Assembly (NCBI GenBank): GCA_902779355.1
Contig: CACZBF010000003.1
Span: 1-64,000 of the forward strand
Length of the DNA stretch: 64,000 nucleotides
DNA from: an uncultured Lachnospiraceae bacterium
Lineage (GTDB): Bacteria; Bacillota; Clostridia; Lachnospirales; Lachnospiraceae
Direction of reading: 5' to 3'
Position 1 is the first letter of the stretch, and the number at the start of each line of letters is the position of its first letter. The position numbers and the translations under genes are program-made. The notes beneath the pieces were generated by a model that was given only the letters and a program-made list of their open reading frames with translations, made no database searches and was not told the origin of the DNA. This document shows, in pieces, positions 33,279 to 42,755 of the stretch.

Positions 33279-33330
33279 ATGGAATATTTAGTGTAAAGAG
33301 GTTGCATTGGACACTAAATATGGTATGATA
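33279..33330 (+). promoter_or_regulatory. Twin NrdR boxes and promoter of nrdD-nrdG
   Basis: Two 16-bp boxes, ATGGAATATTTAGTGT (33279-33294) and ACACTAAATATGGTAT (33311-33326), are near mirror images separated by 16 bp, the spacing of NrdR repressor sites. The -35 TTGCAT (33302-33307) lies between them, and the -10 TATGAT (33324-33329) overlaps the second box. NrdR binding would block RNA polymerase when dATP/ATP is sufficient. The nrdR gene itself is not in the window. Confidence 0.85.
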
Positions 33331-33427
33331 ATAGTCGGCGGTCGATGCAGAGCACGTCTTGGCCGCATGTCTAAAAGATCAGATGCAACCACAAAAACAC
33401 AGGGAGAAAACAGGAGAGAGAAGTTTT

Positions 33428-35668
33428 ATGAAGATCATCAAAAGAAGCGGAAGCGAAGTCGAATTTGACATCAGCAAGATCCTGACCGCCATCAATAAGG
33501 CGAACCGGGAAGTGGAGGAAGTGGACCGCCTCACTACCGAGCAGATCCACGAAATTGCGAACTACATTGAAAATCAGGGAAAGGTGAATAAACGCGCCCT
33601 TTCCGTCGAGGAGATCCAGGACCTTGTCGAGGAACAGATCATGGACAAGAAGGCGTTCAAGGTAGCGCGTACTTATATTACGTACCGTTATCGCCGCGCA
33701 CTCGTGCGGAAATCCAACTCCACGGATCAGCAGATCCTCTCTCTGATTGAATGTAATAATGAAGAAGTGAAGCAGGAGAATTCCAACAAGAATTCCACGG
33801 TCAATTCCGTGCAGCGTGATTACATGGCAGGTGAGGTCAGCAAGGATATCACGAAGCGGTTTCTCCTGCCCGAAGAGATTGTCCAGGCGCATGAAGCCGG
33901 GATCATTCATTTCCACGATGCGGATTACTTTGCACAGCACATGCACAACTGCGACCTCGTCAATCTCGAGGATATGCTGCAGAACGGCACCGTGATCAGC
34001 GGCACAAAGGTGGAGAAGCCGCACAGCTTTTCAACAGCCTGCAACGTGGCGACACAGATCGTGGCACAGGTGGCATCCAGCCAGTACGGCGGACAGAGCA
34101 TCAGCCTGACGCACCTTGCGCCGTTCGTAGATGTCAGCCGTAAGGCGATCCGCAAAGAGGTCGAGGAGACGCTGGAGGAGACCGGCGTCACCATGACAGA
34201 GGATCAGATCCAACACACCGTGGAGAAGCGCGTGCGCGCCGAGATCAAGAAGGGCGTGCAGACGATCCAGTATCAGGTTGTGACGCTGATGACCACGAAC
34301 GGTCAGTCTCCGTTTGTGACGGTCTTCATGTATCTGGATGAGGCGAAGAATGAGCAGGAGAAGGCAGATCTTGCCATCATCATCGAGGAAGCGTTAAAGC
34401 AGCGGATTCAAGGCGTCAAGAACGAGGCAGGCGTCTGGATCACGCCGGCGTTCCCGAAGCTGATCTATGTTCTGGATGAGGACAATATCCATGAGGATTC
34501 CAAATATTACTATCTGACCGAGCTTGCTGCGAAATGTACGGCGAAGCGTATGGTGCCGGATTACATTTCCGCGAAAGTGATGAGACAGCTCAAAGAAGGC
34601 GATATCTACACCTGCATGGGCTGCCGTTCCTTCCTGACCGTGGACCGTTGCTCCGAGGTCAAGGGCAATGTGGCGAACGCAGGCAATTACCAGGAAGGCA
34701 AGCACAAATATTACGGCCGCTTCAACCAGGGTGTTGTGACGATCAACCTTGTGGACGCGGCACTGTCTTCCGGCGGTGATTTCGAAGCCTTCTGGAAGAT
34801 TTTGGATGAGCGTCTGCAGCTTTGCTATCGCGCGTTGATGATCCGTCATAACCGGCTCAAGGGTACGGTTTCCGATGTGGCGCCGATCCTTTGGCAGCAT
34901 GGCGCTCTGGCGCGCCTGAAAAAGGGCGAGACGATCGATAAGCTCCTCTTCAACGGGTATTCTACGATCTCTCTCGGCTACGCAGGATTGCATGAGTGCT
35001 GCTACTATATGACCGGAAAGCCGCATACCGACCCGGCTGCGACCCCGTTTGCATTGGAAGTGATGCAGCGCCTGAACGATGCATGCAAGGCTTGGAAAGC
35101 AAAAGAAAACATCGACTTCTCCGTTTACGGGACGCCGCTGGAGTCCACCACCTACAAGTTTGCGAAATGCCTGCAGCAGCGCTTCGGCAAGATAGAAGGC
35201 GTGACGGACAAGAACTACATTACGAATAGCTACCACGTACATGTGACCGAGCCGATCGATGCTTTTGATAAACTGACGTTTGAGAGCCAGTTCCAGAAGC
35301 TGTCTCCGGGCGGCGCGATCAGCTATGTGGAAGTCCCGAACATGCAGGGCAATATTCCGGCTGTTATGACCGTGATCCGTCATATTTATGAGAATATTAT
35401 GTATGCGGAGCTGAATACGAAGTCCGACTACTGCCAGTGCTGCGGCTATGACGGCGAGATCTCCATCGTCGAGGATGCGGACGGCAAGCTTGTCTGGGAA
35501 TGCCCGAACTGTGGCAACCGCGATCAGAACAAGCTGAACGTGGCAAGACGTACCTGTGGCTACATCGGCTCCCAGTTTTGGAATCAGGGACGGACGCAGG
35601 AGATCAAGGAGCGAGTCCTGCATCTTGGCAACAAGACGATCTGTCCGGAAGAGTTTGCGGTGAAATAA
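33428..35668 (+). CDS. nrdD: Anaerobic ribonucleoside-triphosphate reductase
   Basis: The 746-aa glycyl-radical enzyme reduces NTPs to dNTPs without oxygen. An N-terminal ATP-cone (about 3-90) provides allosteric control; the zinc site is CQCCGYDGE with CPNCGNRD, and the C-terminal glycyl-radical loop reads RRTCGYIGSQFWNQGRTQEIKER. The start is ATG 33428 behind AGGAGAGAAG, preferred over 33359. The activase gene nrdG follows the stop codon with no gap, and NrdR boxes lie upstream. A functional enzyme needs strict anaerobiosis, fitting the inferred lifestyle. Confidence 0.97.
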   Translation: MKIIKRSGSEVEFDISKILTAINKANREVEEVDRLTTEQIHEIANYIENQGKVNKRALSVEEIQDLVEEQIMDKKAFKVARTYITYRYRRALVRKSNSTDQQILSLIECNNEEVKQENSNKNSTVNSVQRDYMAGEVSKDITKRFLLPEEIVQAHEAGIIHFHDADYFAQHMHNCDLVNLEDMLQNGTVISGTKVEKPHSFSTACNVATQIVAQVASSQYGGQSISLTHLAPFVDVSRKAIRKEVEETLEETGVTMTEDQIQHTVEKRVRAEIKKGVQTIQYQVVTLMTTNGQSPFVTVFMYLDEAKNEQEKADLAIIIEEALKQRIQGVKNEAGVWITPAFPKLIYVLDEDNIHEDSKYYYLTELAAKCTAKRMVPDYISAKVMRQLKEGDIYTCMGCRSFLTVDRCSEVKGNVANAGNYQEGKHKYYGRFNQGVVTINLVDAALSSGGDFEAFWKILDERLQLCYRALMIRHNRLKGTVSDVAPILWQHGALARLKKGETIDKLLFNGYSTISLGYAGLHECCYYMTGKPHTDPAATPFALEVMQRLNDACKAWKAKENIDFSVYGTPLESTTYKFAKCLQQRFGKIEGVTDKNYITNSYHVHVTEPIDAFDKLTFESQFQKLSPGGAISYVEVPNMQGNIPAVMTVIRHIYENIMYAELNTKSDYCQCCGYDGEISIVEDADGKLVWECPNCGNRDQNKLNVARRTCGYIGSQFWNQGRTQEIKERVLHLGNKTICPEEFAVK

Positions 35669-36199
35669 ATGTATCTTGCGGAAATGATCACGGCGGATGA
35701 CGCCAACGGACCGGGGATACGAGTCAGTATCTTCGTGTCCGGCTGTACGAACCATTGCCCAGGCTGCTTCCAGCCGGAGACCTGGGATTTCCATTACGGC
35801 GTGCCATACGATGAGGCGATGGAGGAGCGGATCCTAAAGGAGCTCGAAAAGCCCTATTATGCAGGCTTGACGATCCTCGGCGGAGAGCCCTTTGAACCGC
35901 AGAATCAGGAAGAACTCGTGAAGCTCATCCGGAAGGTACGGAAGAAATTCCCGAATCGCACGATCTGGATGTACACCGGCTTTGTCTATGAGTTTGATCT
36001 GATCCCGGGAGGCGAGAAGCATACCGATGTGACAGATGAGATCTTAGACAACATTGATGTCCTTGTGGACGGGCGTTTTGTACTGGAAAAGAAGAACCTG
36101 ATGCTGCGGTTTCGCGGGTCCGAGAACCAACGGATCATCGATATGAAACGTACCCGGGAATTAAAAAGTGTGGTACTGGATCCTTTGAACGATCAATAA
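35669..36199 (+). CDS. nrdG: Anaerobic ribonucleotide reductase activating protein
   Basis: The 176-aa radical-SAM enzyme installs the glycyl radical on NrdD. The cluster-binding motif CTNHCPGC follows SIFVSG, and GGEPFEPQNQ is the SAM-binding GGEP. ATG 35669 immediately follows the nrdD TAA, implying strict co-translation. Length is normal. A strong terminator ends the operon. Confidence 0.97.
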   Translation: MYLAEMITADDANGPGIRVSIFVSGCTNHCPGCFQPETWDFHYGVPYDEAMEERILKELEKPYYAGLTILGGEPFEPQNQEELVKLIRKVRKKFPNRTIWMYTGFVYEFDLIPGGEKHTDVTDEILDNIDVLVDGRFVLEKKNLMLRFRGSENQRIIDMKRTRELKSVVLDPLNDQ

Positions 36200-36205
36200 A
36201 ACCCA

Positions 36206-36242
36206 AATGCCCCTGCCGAATACGGCGGGGCATTGTTTTTTT
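36206..36242 (+). terminator. Terminator of nrdD-nrdG
   Basis: AATGCCCC-T-GCCG (36206-36218) pairs with CGGC-GGGGCATT (36223-36234), followed by a T-rich tract. Confidence 0.93.
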
Positions 36243-36267
36243 CGACTTTATGGGATAAGATAGGACT

Positions 36268-37455
36268 ATGAGTGTCAAGAACAAATACCGGATCCTGCAA
36301 TGCCTGTACTGGATGTCAGGATGCGTTGCCTGGGGATATTTTCTTTCTTATCTGGATGAATATGGCTACTCGTCGAGAGTCAGCGGGCTGATCGCAGCGT
36401 TTTTTGCGTTGGCGGCGGCTTTGCTTCAGCCCTTCCTCGGGCGGCTTGCCGATAAAAGCAAGGTCTTTCACTGGAAGCGGATTTTGCTGATCCTGGATGT
36501 GCTCACGCTGGCATGTCTGGTCGGGCTGTTGTTTACCAATGCGAAGCTGGCGGTCGGAATCCTTTTTGGCGGCGTTACCATGCTGGTGACAACGATCGTT
36601 TCCATGGTGAACGTTGCCTGTTTTTATTATGAGCACCGCGGGACTTCCATGAACTTCGGCTTTGCGAGAGCACTCGGATCGCTTGCCTACGCGGTGCTTT
36701 CCGCAATCCTCGGGAAACTGATCGCGCCCTGCGGGATCAAGGTTGTCGTGATCGCAGGGATTGCAATTTTTGTATGTGAGATCCTGGTCGTACTCAGTAT
36801 GCCTTATGAAGGCGGAGCAGAAGAGCGCGTTTCGGCTGACAGGAAGAAAACCGGTCTTGCGACCTTTTTGAAACGTTATCCTGCGTTTCTTCTGATGGTC
36901 GCAGCCTGTACGCTGTTTTTGACGTTTCACGATATGTACAGCAACTACCTTTTGCGGATCATGGAGAAGGTGGGCGGCGGTAATGAGCATCTCGGGATCG
37001 CGTTGGCGCTGGCGGCTGTTTTGGAGATCCCGGTCATGATCGCTTCCGGGTGGCTTGCGAAGAAGATCCCATCCTACTGGCTTTTGGTGGTATCCGGCGC
37101 AGCGCTTGTTGCAAGGGGATTTGCGTATCTGGCGGCCGGTACCGTGATGGAGGTTTACCTGATCCAGATCTTCCAGATGCTGACCTTTGCATTGATCGCC
37201 AGTATCGGCGTGTACTATACGGATGAGACGGTTGCAGAGGAGGACCTTGCGACGGGGCAGGCCTTTATGGGCATGACGATCGCAGGCGGCAATACGATCG
37301 GGTTTTTGGTTGGCGGCAATCTGATCGACAGCTTCGGTGTGGATGCGATGCTGAAAGCAGGAACGGCCATCAGCGCGGTCGGGACGGTGCTTGCAGTGAT
37401 CTCCGCGTTGATGCTCCGCGCGAAAGCGAAACGGAAAGAACCTACAGCGCAGTGA
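36268..37455 (+). CDS. Major facilitator superfamily transporter
   Basis: The 395-aa protein has about 12 hydrophobic helices and the MFS loop LGRLADKSK between TM2 and TM3. The N-terminus (YRILQCLYWMSGCVAWGYFLSYL) resembles the MFS_1-like/LacY-type branch found for sugars and nucleosides; the substrate cannot be named. The ribosome site is weak. It sits between nrdG and a small coiled-coil membrane protein, with no obvious shared pathway. Confidence 0.82.
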   Translation: MSVKNKYRILQCLYWMSGCVAWGYFLSYLDEYGYSSRVSGLIAAFFALAAALLQPFLGRLADKSKVFHWKRILLILDVLTLACLVGLLFTNAKLAVGILFGGVTMLVTTIVSMVNVACFYYEHRGTSMNFGFARALGSLAYAVLSAILGKLIAPCGIKVVVIAGIAIFVCEILVVLSMPYEGGAEERVSADRKKTGLATFLKRYPAFLLMVAACTLFLTFHDMYSNYLLRIMEKVGGGNEHLGIALALAAVLEIPVMIASGWLAKKIPSYWLLVVSGAALVARGFAYLAAGTVMEVYLIQIFQMLTFALIASIGVYYTDETVAEEDLATGQAFMGMTIAGGNTIGFLVGGNLIDSFGVDAMLKAGTAISAVGTVLAVISALMLRAKAKRKEPTAQ

Positions 37456-37479
37456 GGCTGCATAGGAAAAGGAACTACC

Positions 37480-38085
37480 ATGAAAGAAGACAAGAATCAG
37501 GTAGAGATCGACGGATTTCTTTTTTCCGATCCTGCGGAAATCGCGCAGGCAAAAAAAGAGATGGAAGGCATCCGTTACCTCCGGACAAAGCTGGATCGCG
37601 ACAACCCGGAGCAGGTGCTCCTCGTCTACAATCAGGCCGTAGACCAGCAGCTGTTTGCGACCCCTGTGGGCTATTATTTTTTGAAAGAGCTGCAGGACTT
37701 TCTGATCACGATCCCATTCATCAAGGATGAGGATATCCACCGGATTACGATTACGGAGCGGATGACGGAAACTTTTGAGAAATCCCGGAAGAAGACTGTC
37801 CAAGAAAAAAAGAAGCAGGCCGTCAGGCAGTATGAGGACGAGCGGAAACTCCGGGAAAAGAAGATCCAGGCGAAGAATACGGACTACAAGGCAAAATTTG
37901 CTGTGGCGTTGATGTTTGTGTTCCTGCTGCTTGCGATGGTGATCGCGATGTTTACGATCACGTTCCTCAGTAAAGACAACGTGACGATCTTGAATTATGA
38001 GAACGAGCTGATCAACAAATACGAGGAATGGGAAAAAGACCTGGAAGAACGAGAACGAGTGCTCGAAGAAAAGGAGCGTGCGTGA
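37480..38085 (+). CDS. Unrecognised membrane protein with coiled coil
   Basis: The 201-aa protein is not recognised. It has a globular N-terminal part (about 1-105), a charged Lys/Glu-rich helix (about 106-137), one transmembrane segment (about 139-161: FAVALMFVFLLLAMVIAMFTITF) and a C-terminal coiled coil (YEEWEKDLEERERVLEEKER). The start at ATG 37480 lies 24 bp after the transporter. Its stop is just before the response regulator ATG (1-bp gap), so it may be linked to that two-component set. Confidence 0.6.
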   Translation: MKEDKNQVEIDGFLFSDPAEIAQAKKEMEGIRYLRTKLDRDNPEQVLLVYNQAVDQQLFATPVGYYFLKELQDFLITIPFIKDEDIHRITITERMTETFEKSRKKTVQEKKKQAVRQYEDERKLREKKIQAKNTDYKAKFAVALMFVFLLLAMVIAMFTITFLSKDNVTILNYENELINKYEEWEKDLEERERVLEEKERA

Positions 38086-38086
38086 C

Positions 38087-38764
38087 ATGGACAGAACGAA
38101 GATCCTGATCGTGGATGATGAAAGCAGAATGCGAAAGCTCCTGCGGGACTTTCTGGTACGGAAAAACTTTACCGTGCTGGAGGCCGGAGACGGCGAAGAG
38201 GCCTTGGAGATCTTTTATCGCGAGAAAGACCTGTCTCTCATCATCCTGGATGTGATGATGCCGAAATTGAGCGGCTTTGAAGTTTTGAAGGAGATCCGCG
38301 AAACCTCACAGGTCCCGGTGATCATGGTGACGGCGAAGGGCGACGAATCGGATGAACTCCAAGGATTTGACCTCGGCGTGGACGAGTACATCGCAAAGCC
38401 CTTCAGTCCGAAGATCCTGGTGGCACGCGTGGAAGCGATCCTGCGTCGCACGACGCCGGAAGGCGAAGAAGAGAAGGTGCTGACCGCAGGCGATATCACG
38501 CTGGACCGCATGGCACATCAGGTGACGATCGGTGGGAAGAACATCGACCTCAGCTACAAAGAATTCGAGTTGCTGGCGTATTTCATGGAGAATAACGGGA
38601 TCGCGTTGTCCAGAGAAAAGATCCTGACAAGCGTCTGGAATTACGATTATTTCGGGGATGCGAGAACGATTGACACCCATGTGAAGAAGCTTCGGAGCAA
38701 GCTTGGAGAGCAGGGCGACTACATCAAGACCATCTGGGGGATGGGGTACAAATTTGAAGTATAG
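38087..38764 (+). CDS. OmpR-family response regulator
   Basis: The 225-aa protein has a receiver domain (ILIVDDESRMRKLL, phospho-Asp in LIILDVMMPKLSG, conserved Lys in IAKPFSP) and a C-terminal winged helix (YKEFELLAYFMENNG, DTHVKKLRSKLG, IKTIWGMGYKFE) that binds DNA. The ATG at 38087 is chosen because AGGAG (38071-38075) is correctly spaced; the GTG at 38078 is too close. Its likely cognate kinase is at 41231, beyond an intervening hybrid kinase. Target genes unknown. Confidence 0.94.
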   Translation: MDRTKILIVDDESRMRKLLRDFLVRKNFTVLEAGDGEEALEIFYREKDLSLIILDVMMPKLSGFEVLKEIRETSQVPVIMVTAKGDESDELQGFDLGVDEYIAKPFSPKILVARVEAILRRTTPEGEEEKVLTAGDITLDRMAHQVTIGGKNIDLSYKEFELLAYFMENNGIALSREKILTSVWNYDYFGDARTIDTHVKKLRSKLGEQGDYIKTIWGMGYKFEV

Positions 38765-38796
38765 ACGGATATTGTGAGAGACCGGAGGGGAGTATC

Positions 38797-41226
38797 ATGA
38801 TCAGTATCATCGGCATGGAGACGATGCTTCATATATCATTCAGTATGGCGGCGCTTATCTTCAGCGTGGTCCTTTTCGTGCTCTTATTTATGCGTGGCGG
38901 CGAACAGTCTCACAGCAACCTCACCTTCCGTACTCTGACGGGGATCGTCATGTTCGGAAATCTTCTCAGTATCCTGGACAATATTTTCAGAGATTCCGGC
39001 GTTTTTCCGACACCGGCTGCCATCCAGCTTTTCCTGCTGCTCATAGTCTATGTCGCAAATATTCTCCTGACCTATTATATGGCGCGTTACATGGAAGGAT
39101 TCTTCGGAGCGTTCCGACTGAAGGGCTTTTTTCACGCCTTCCATCGTATCCTGGTGATCTCCGGCCTTATCATCACGGCGGTCGCGTATCTGGTGATTTT
39201 GCTGCTCTATAACGGGACAGATATGACAAGTCAGGTGCCCCTCTGGATCCGGTTTTTGCTGGGGTATATCTATGAACTGTATTTTCTGGTCTATACCTGC
39301 ATCCTTTTTATCGTCTACAGGAATATGCTGAGCAGGCGTGCCCGGATCACTTCGATTTGTGCATATGCCGTGGTGATCGGTGCGGTTCTGATGGAGACGC
39401 TGAATACGGTCGGCGTAGGCGACGGGATTCTTTTTAATTATTTCGGCGCAGTCCTTGGATTGTATATTTTCTACATCGGCGTGGAGACACCGGACTACAG
39501 AAATCTGATGCGGTCCATGACGGATCTGGAGCAAGCCAGAAAGCAGGCGGATGAAGCAAACCGCTTCAAATCAGACTTTCTTGCGAATATGTCCCATGAG
39601 ATCCGGACACCGATCAATGCGATCCTCGGGATGAACGAAATGATCCTGCGCGAGGCGGGAGATCCGGATATCGTAACCTATTCCGAGAACATCGAAAGTG
39701 CGGGAGCAACGCTGCTCGGACTGATCAACGACATTCTCGACTTTTCCAAGATCGAAGCCGGGAGAGTGGAGATCCGTCCCGAAGATTATGATCTGGCAGG
39801 GCTCCTCAGCGACCTCGTGGCGATGATCCGGACAAGAGCAGATGATAAAGGACTGCTTCTTTGCACGGAGTTTGACCGCGAAATTCCCCGACAGCTGTTT
39901 GGCGATGAAGTACGTGTGAAGCAGGTGATCGCAAACCTCCTGACCAACGCCGTGAAATATACCGAAAAAGGACGTGTCACGTTCTCAGTCAGACATGAAA
40001 AGATCGCATCCGAACCAGACACGGTGCTGCTGCATGTGGCGATCAAGGATACGGGCATCGGGATCAAAAAAGAAGACCTTCCGAAGCTGTTTGTGGAGTT
40101 TGAACGCATTGAGGAAAAACGCAACAGACATATCGAGGGCACAGGCCTTGGCATGACGATCACGAAACATCTGCTCGGGCTGATGGATTCTACACTAGAG
40201 GTGGAAAGCACCTATGGAAAAGGTTCTGTATTTTCTTTTGTCCTGAAGCAGAAGGTCACGTCCTGGGAGCCTCTCGGCGACTATGCGGAAGCAGCGCAGG
40301 AGCGGCTGCGCGATCATGAACGCTACCATGCGCGGTTTGTTGCGCCCGATGCCAGAGTGCTCGTTGTGGATGATAACCGGATGAACCTGATGGTGGTCAA
40401 GAGTCTGTTGAAACAGACCCGGATCCAGGTCGATACGGCAGAAGACGGTGATGAGGGATTGTTCCTCATGAAGCAGCATACCTATGATGTGATCTTCCTC
40501 GACCATATGATGCCGCAGAAGGACGGGATTGAGGTCCTGCATGAGCTGAGAAGCCTTGAAAACAATGCCAATCATGAAGCGCCTGCGATATGTCTGACGG
40601 CAAATGCGATCGCCGGCGCGAGAGAACAGTATCTGGAAGAAGGTTTTCGCGATTATCTGCCGAAGCCCATTAATTCCGGGGAACTGGAAAAGCTTTTGCT
40701 ATTCTATCTGCCCCAGGAGAAGATCACAAGGACGCCTCCGCAGGATGCAGGATCTGAGAAGAAAGCGGAGTCGAAGAAGAAGGCAAAGACGGAGCTGATC
40801 GATGAAGCGAGTAAAGCGGCCATCGCACCGGAAGAGGTGTCTGACGCTGAGAACGACATCACGGCCGAGCTTGCAGTACTGACTGCGTACGGCGTGGATG
40901 TCGAAGCGGGGATCCGGAACAGTGATGACCCTGAAGTATATATCGCGCTTCTCAGAGAGTTTTACGACTCACTGGAAGACCAGGCGAAGAATCTGGACGG
41001 GTTTAAGGCTGCGCAGGATCTTGAGAACTATACGATACTTGCACACTCCATGAAGAGTTCCCTGCGGCTTCTCGGGATCGAGGAACTCGGAGAAGAGGCA
41101 TTCGGTCTTGAAATGGCTGGGAAGAATCAGGACACCGGCTACATCGAAAGCCACCATGACGGATTTTTGGAAGCGTTCCGCGGGCTGAAACAGCCGCTCG
41201 CGAAGGTGTTTTATTTACTGGGATAG
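38797..41226 (+). CDS. Membrane hybrid histidine kinase with receiver and Hpt domains
   Basis: The 809-aa protein has a multi-helix membrane region (about 1-230), a phosphoacceptor segment NMSHEIRTP (about 268-276), a HATPase domain (EGTGLGM), a receiver (LVVDDNRMN, phospho-Asp in FLDHMMP) and a C-terminal Hpt domain (LAHSMKSSLRLLG). Architecture and sequence closely parallel the kinase at 6516, indicating paralogues. It is inserted between an OmpR-type regulator and a classical kinase, in the same direction. GGAGGGG precedes ATG 38797. Signal and final phospho-target are unknown. Confidence 0.9.
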   Translation: MISIIGMETMLHISFSMAALIFSVVLFVLLFMRGGEQSHSNLTFRTLTGIVMFGNLLSILDNIFRDSGVFPTPAAIQLFLLLIVYVANILLTYYMARYMEGFFGAFRLKGFFHAFHRILVISGLIITAVAYLVILLLYNGTDMTSQVPLWIRFLLGYIYELYFLVYTCILFIVYRNMLSRRARITSICAYAVVIGAVLMETLNTVGVGDGILFNYFGAVLGLYIFYIGVETPDYRNLMRSMTDLEQARKQADEANRFKSDFLANMSHEIRTPINAILGMNEMILREAGDPDIVTYSENIESAGATLLGLINDILDFSKIEAGRVEIRPEDYDLAGLLSDLVAMIRTRADDKGLLLCTEFDREIPRQLFGDEVRVKQVIANLLTNAVKYTEKGRVTFSVRHEKIASEPDTVLLHVAIKDTGIGIKKEDLPKLFVEFERIEEKRNRHIEGTGLGMTITKHLLGLMDSTLEVESTYGKGSVFSFVLKQKVTSWEPLGDYAEAAQERLRDHERYHARFVAPDARVLVVDDNRMNLMVVKSLLKQTRIQVDTAEDGDEGLFLMKQHTYDVIFLDHMMPQKDGIEVLHELRSLENNANHEAPAICLTANAIAGAREQYLEEGFRDYLPKPINSGELEKLLLFYLPQEKITRTPPQDAGSEKKAESKKKAKTELIDEASKAAIAPEEVSDAENDITAELAVLTAYGVDVEAGIRNSDDPEVYIALLREFYDSLEDQAKNLDGFKAAQDLENYTILAHSMKSSLRLLGIEELGEEAFGLEMAGKNQDTGYIESHHDGFLEAFRGLKQPLAKVFYLLG

Positions 41227-41230
41227 GAAG

Positions 41231-42736
41231 ATGAAGCAGTTTTTCAGATCCATTACCGCGCGGATCGTGCTCGCCATGGCATGCCTTTTGGCTGGGACGA
41301 TCTTGCTGACGGTCTTGATGAATACGTTTTTCCTGGCGGACTACTATGAACAGTCAAAGTGCACGGCGCTGCAGGAGACCTATCAGATCATCGATCTTGC
41401 CAGCCGGCGCAGCACGATCGGAACAGAGGGCTTTTCGGTACAATTAGAGACCGTGGCGGATCGTGAGAACATTGACGTGATCATTTTTACTTCGGACGGA
41501 TCCGTGGTGTTTGCGACGGCCAACAATTATGACGAGCTGCGCGACCAGTTCATGACACTGATCCTCTTTCAGGAAGGCGGGCAGGACGAGACGATCACAC
41601 GCACGGAGAATTACGTGCTGCGTCATCAGACGGATACGAGACTGCAGAGTGAATACCTTGTGCTCTGGGGAACGCTTTATGACGGCAATTTCATCATGCT
41701 ACGGAGCGCGCTTTCCAGTATCAGTGACACAGCGGATCTGTCCAACCGGTTCCTTTTTATGACGGGGATCGTCGCCGCGATCTTCGGGATCGTGATCATG
41801 TATCTCATCACCCGGCGGATGACAAAGCCGATCGTACAGCTGACAGAGATCTCGGATCGGATGGCGGAGCTTGATTTTGACGCCAAGTATACAGGATCCT
41901 CCTACCAGGAGGTGGATGAGCTCGGCGAAAATATGAACCGGCTCTCGGAAAACCTGGAACAGACGATCTCGGAGCTGAAGAGCGCCAACAACGAGCTGCG
42001 GCTTGACAATGAGCGAAAAACGAAGATCGATCTGGAACGCAAAGAGTTCCTTTCCAATGTTTCCCATGAACTGAAAACGCCGCTGGCGCTGATCCGCGGT
42101 TATGCGGAGGGCCTGTCCGAGGGCGTGACGGGAGACCCCGAGAGCCAGGCGTTTTACTGCGAAGTCATTGCTGATGAGGCGGAAAAAATGAGCCGCATGG
42201 TCGGCAAACTCCTGACGCTGAGTCAATTGGAATCCGGCGGAGAAAAGGTTTCCATGGAGCGGTTTGACGTGGTTTCTCTGATCCGGGGCGTCCTTTCTTC
42301 CAACTCCCTGCGTCTTAAGCAGGAAGGGATTCAGGTGGACTTTTCGGAAACGGAGAGTGTGATGGTCTGGGCAGATGAGTTTTTGACGGAAGAGGTGTTG
42401 ACCAATTATGTCAGCAATGCGATCCATCACTGCAAAAATGAGAAGCAGATCCGTATCCGGATTGAGAAACGGGAACGTGCGGTACGTATCTATGTTTACA
42501 ATACCGGAGATCCGATCCCGGAAGAATCGCTTGACAGGATCTGGGACAAGTTTTACAAGGTCGACAAGGCAAGGACGAGAGAGTATGGCGGCAGCGGCAT
42601 CGGCCTTTCGATCGTGAAAGCGATCATGGATAGAATGAACCAGTCTTGCGGTGTGCAGAATCGGCCGGGCGGCGTAGAGTTTTATCTGGATCTTGATGCC
42701 GAACCGCGGAGTATTGCACGTCTTGAACAAGAATGA
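41231..42736 (+). CDS. Sensor histidine kinase (HAMP type)
   Basis: The 501-aa protein has TM1 (about 10-32), an extracytoplasmic sensor region (33-170), TM2 (about 173-193), HAMP, a phosphoacceptor helix with FLSNVSHELKTPLALIRGYAEGL, and a HATPase with FYKVDKARTREYGGSGIGLSI. This is the typical kinase partner of OmpR-family regulators, so it probably pairs with the regulator at 38087. It starts 4 bp after the hybrid kinase. A lipoprotein gene follows. Confidence 0.93.
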   Translation: MKQFFRSITARIVLAMACLLAGTILLTVLMNTFFLADYYEQSKCTALQETYQIIDLASRRSTIGTEGFSVQLETVADRENIDVIIFTSDGSVVFATANNYDELRDQFMTLILFQEGGQDETITRTENYVLRHQTDTRLQSEYLVLWGTLYDGNFIMLRSALSSISDTADLSNRFLFMTGIVAAIFGIVIMYLITRRMTKPIVQLTEISDRMAELDFDAKYTGSSYQEVDELGENMNRLSENLEQTISELKSANNELRLDNERKTKIDLERKEFLSNVSHELKTPLALIRGYAEGLSEGVTGDPESQAFYCEVIADEAEKMSRMVGKLLTLSQLESGGEKVSMERFDVVSLIRGVLSSNSLRLKQEGIQVDFSETESVMVWADEFLTEEVLTNYVSNAIHHCKNEKQIRIRIEKRERAVRIYVYNTGDPIPEESLDRIWDKFYKVDKARTREYGGSGIGLSIVKAIMDRMNQSCGVQNRPGGVEFYLDLDAEPRSIARLEQE

Positions 42737-42755
42737 TAGAATAAAAGGTATGAAA

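Noticed and set aside
34394-35794. 466-aa minus-strand frame opposite nrdD
   Set aside because: It is antisense to a highly conserved enzyme and shows no domain.
36316-38088. 590-aa minus-strand frame opposite the MFS and coiled-coil genes
   Set aside because: It is antisense to two genes with membrane helices and good starts, and has a composition typical of reverse-frame artefacts.
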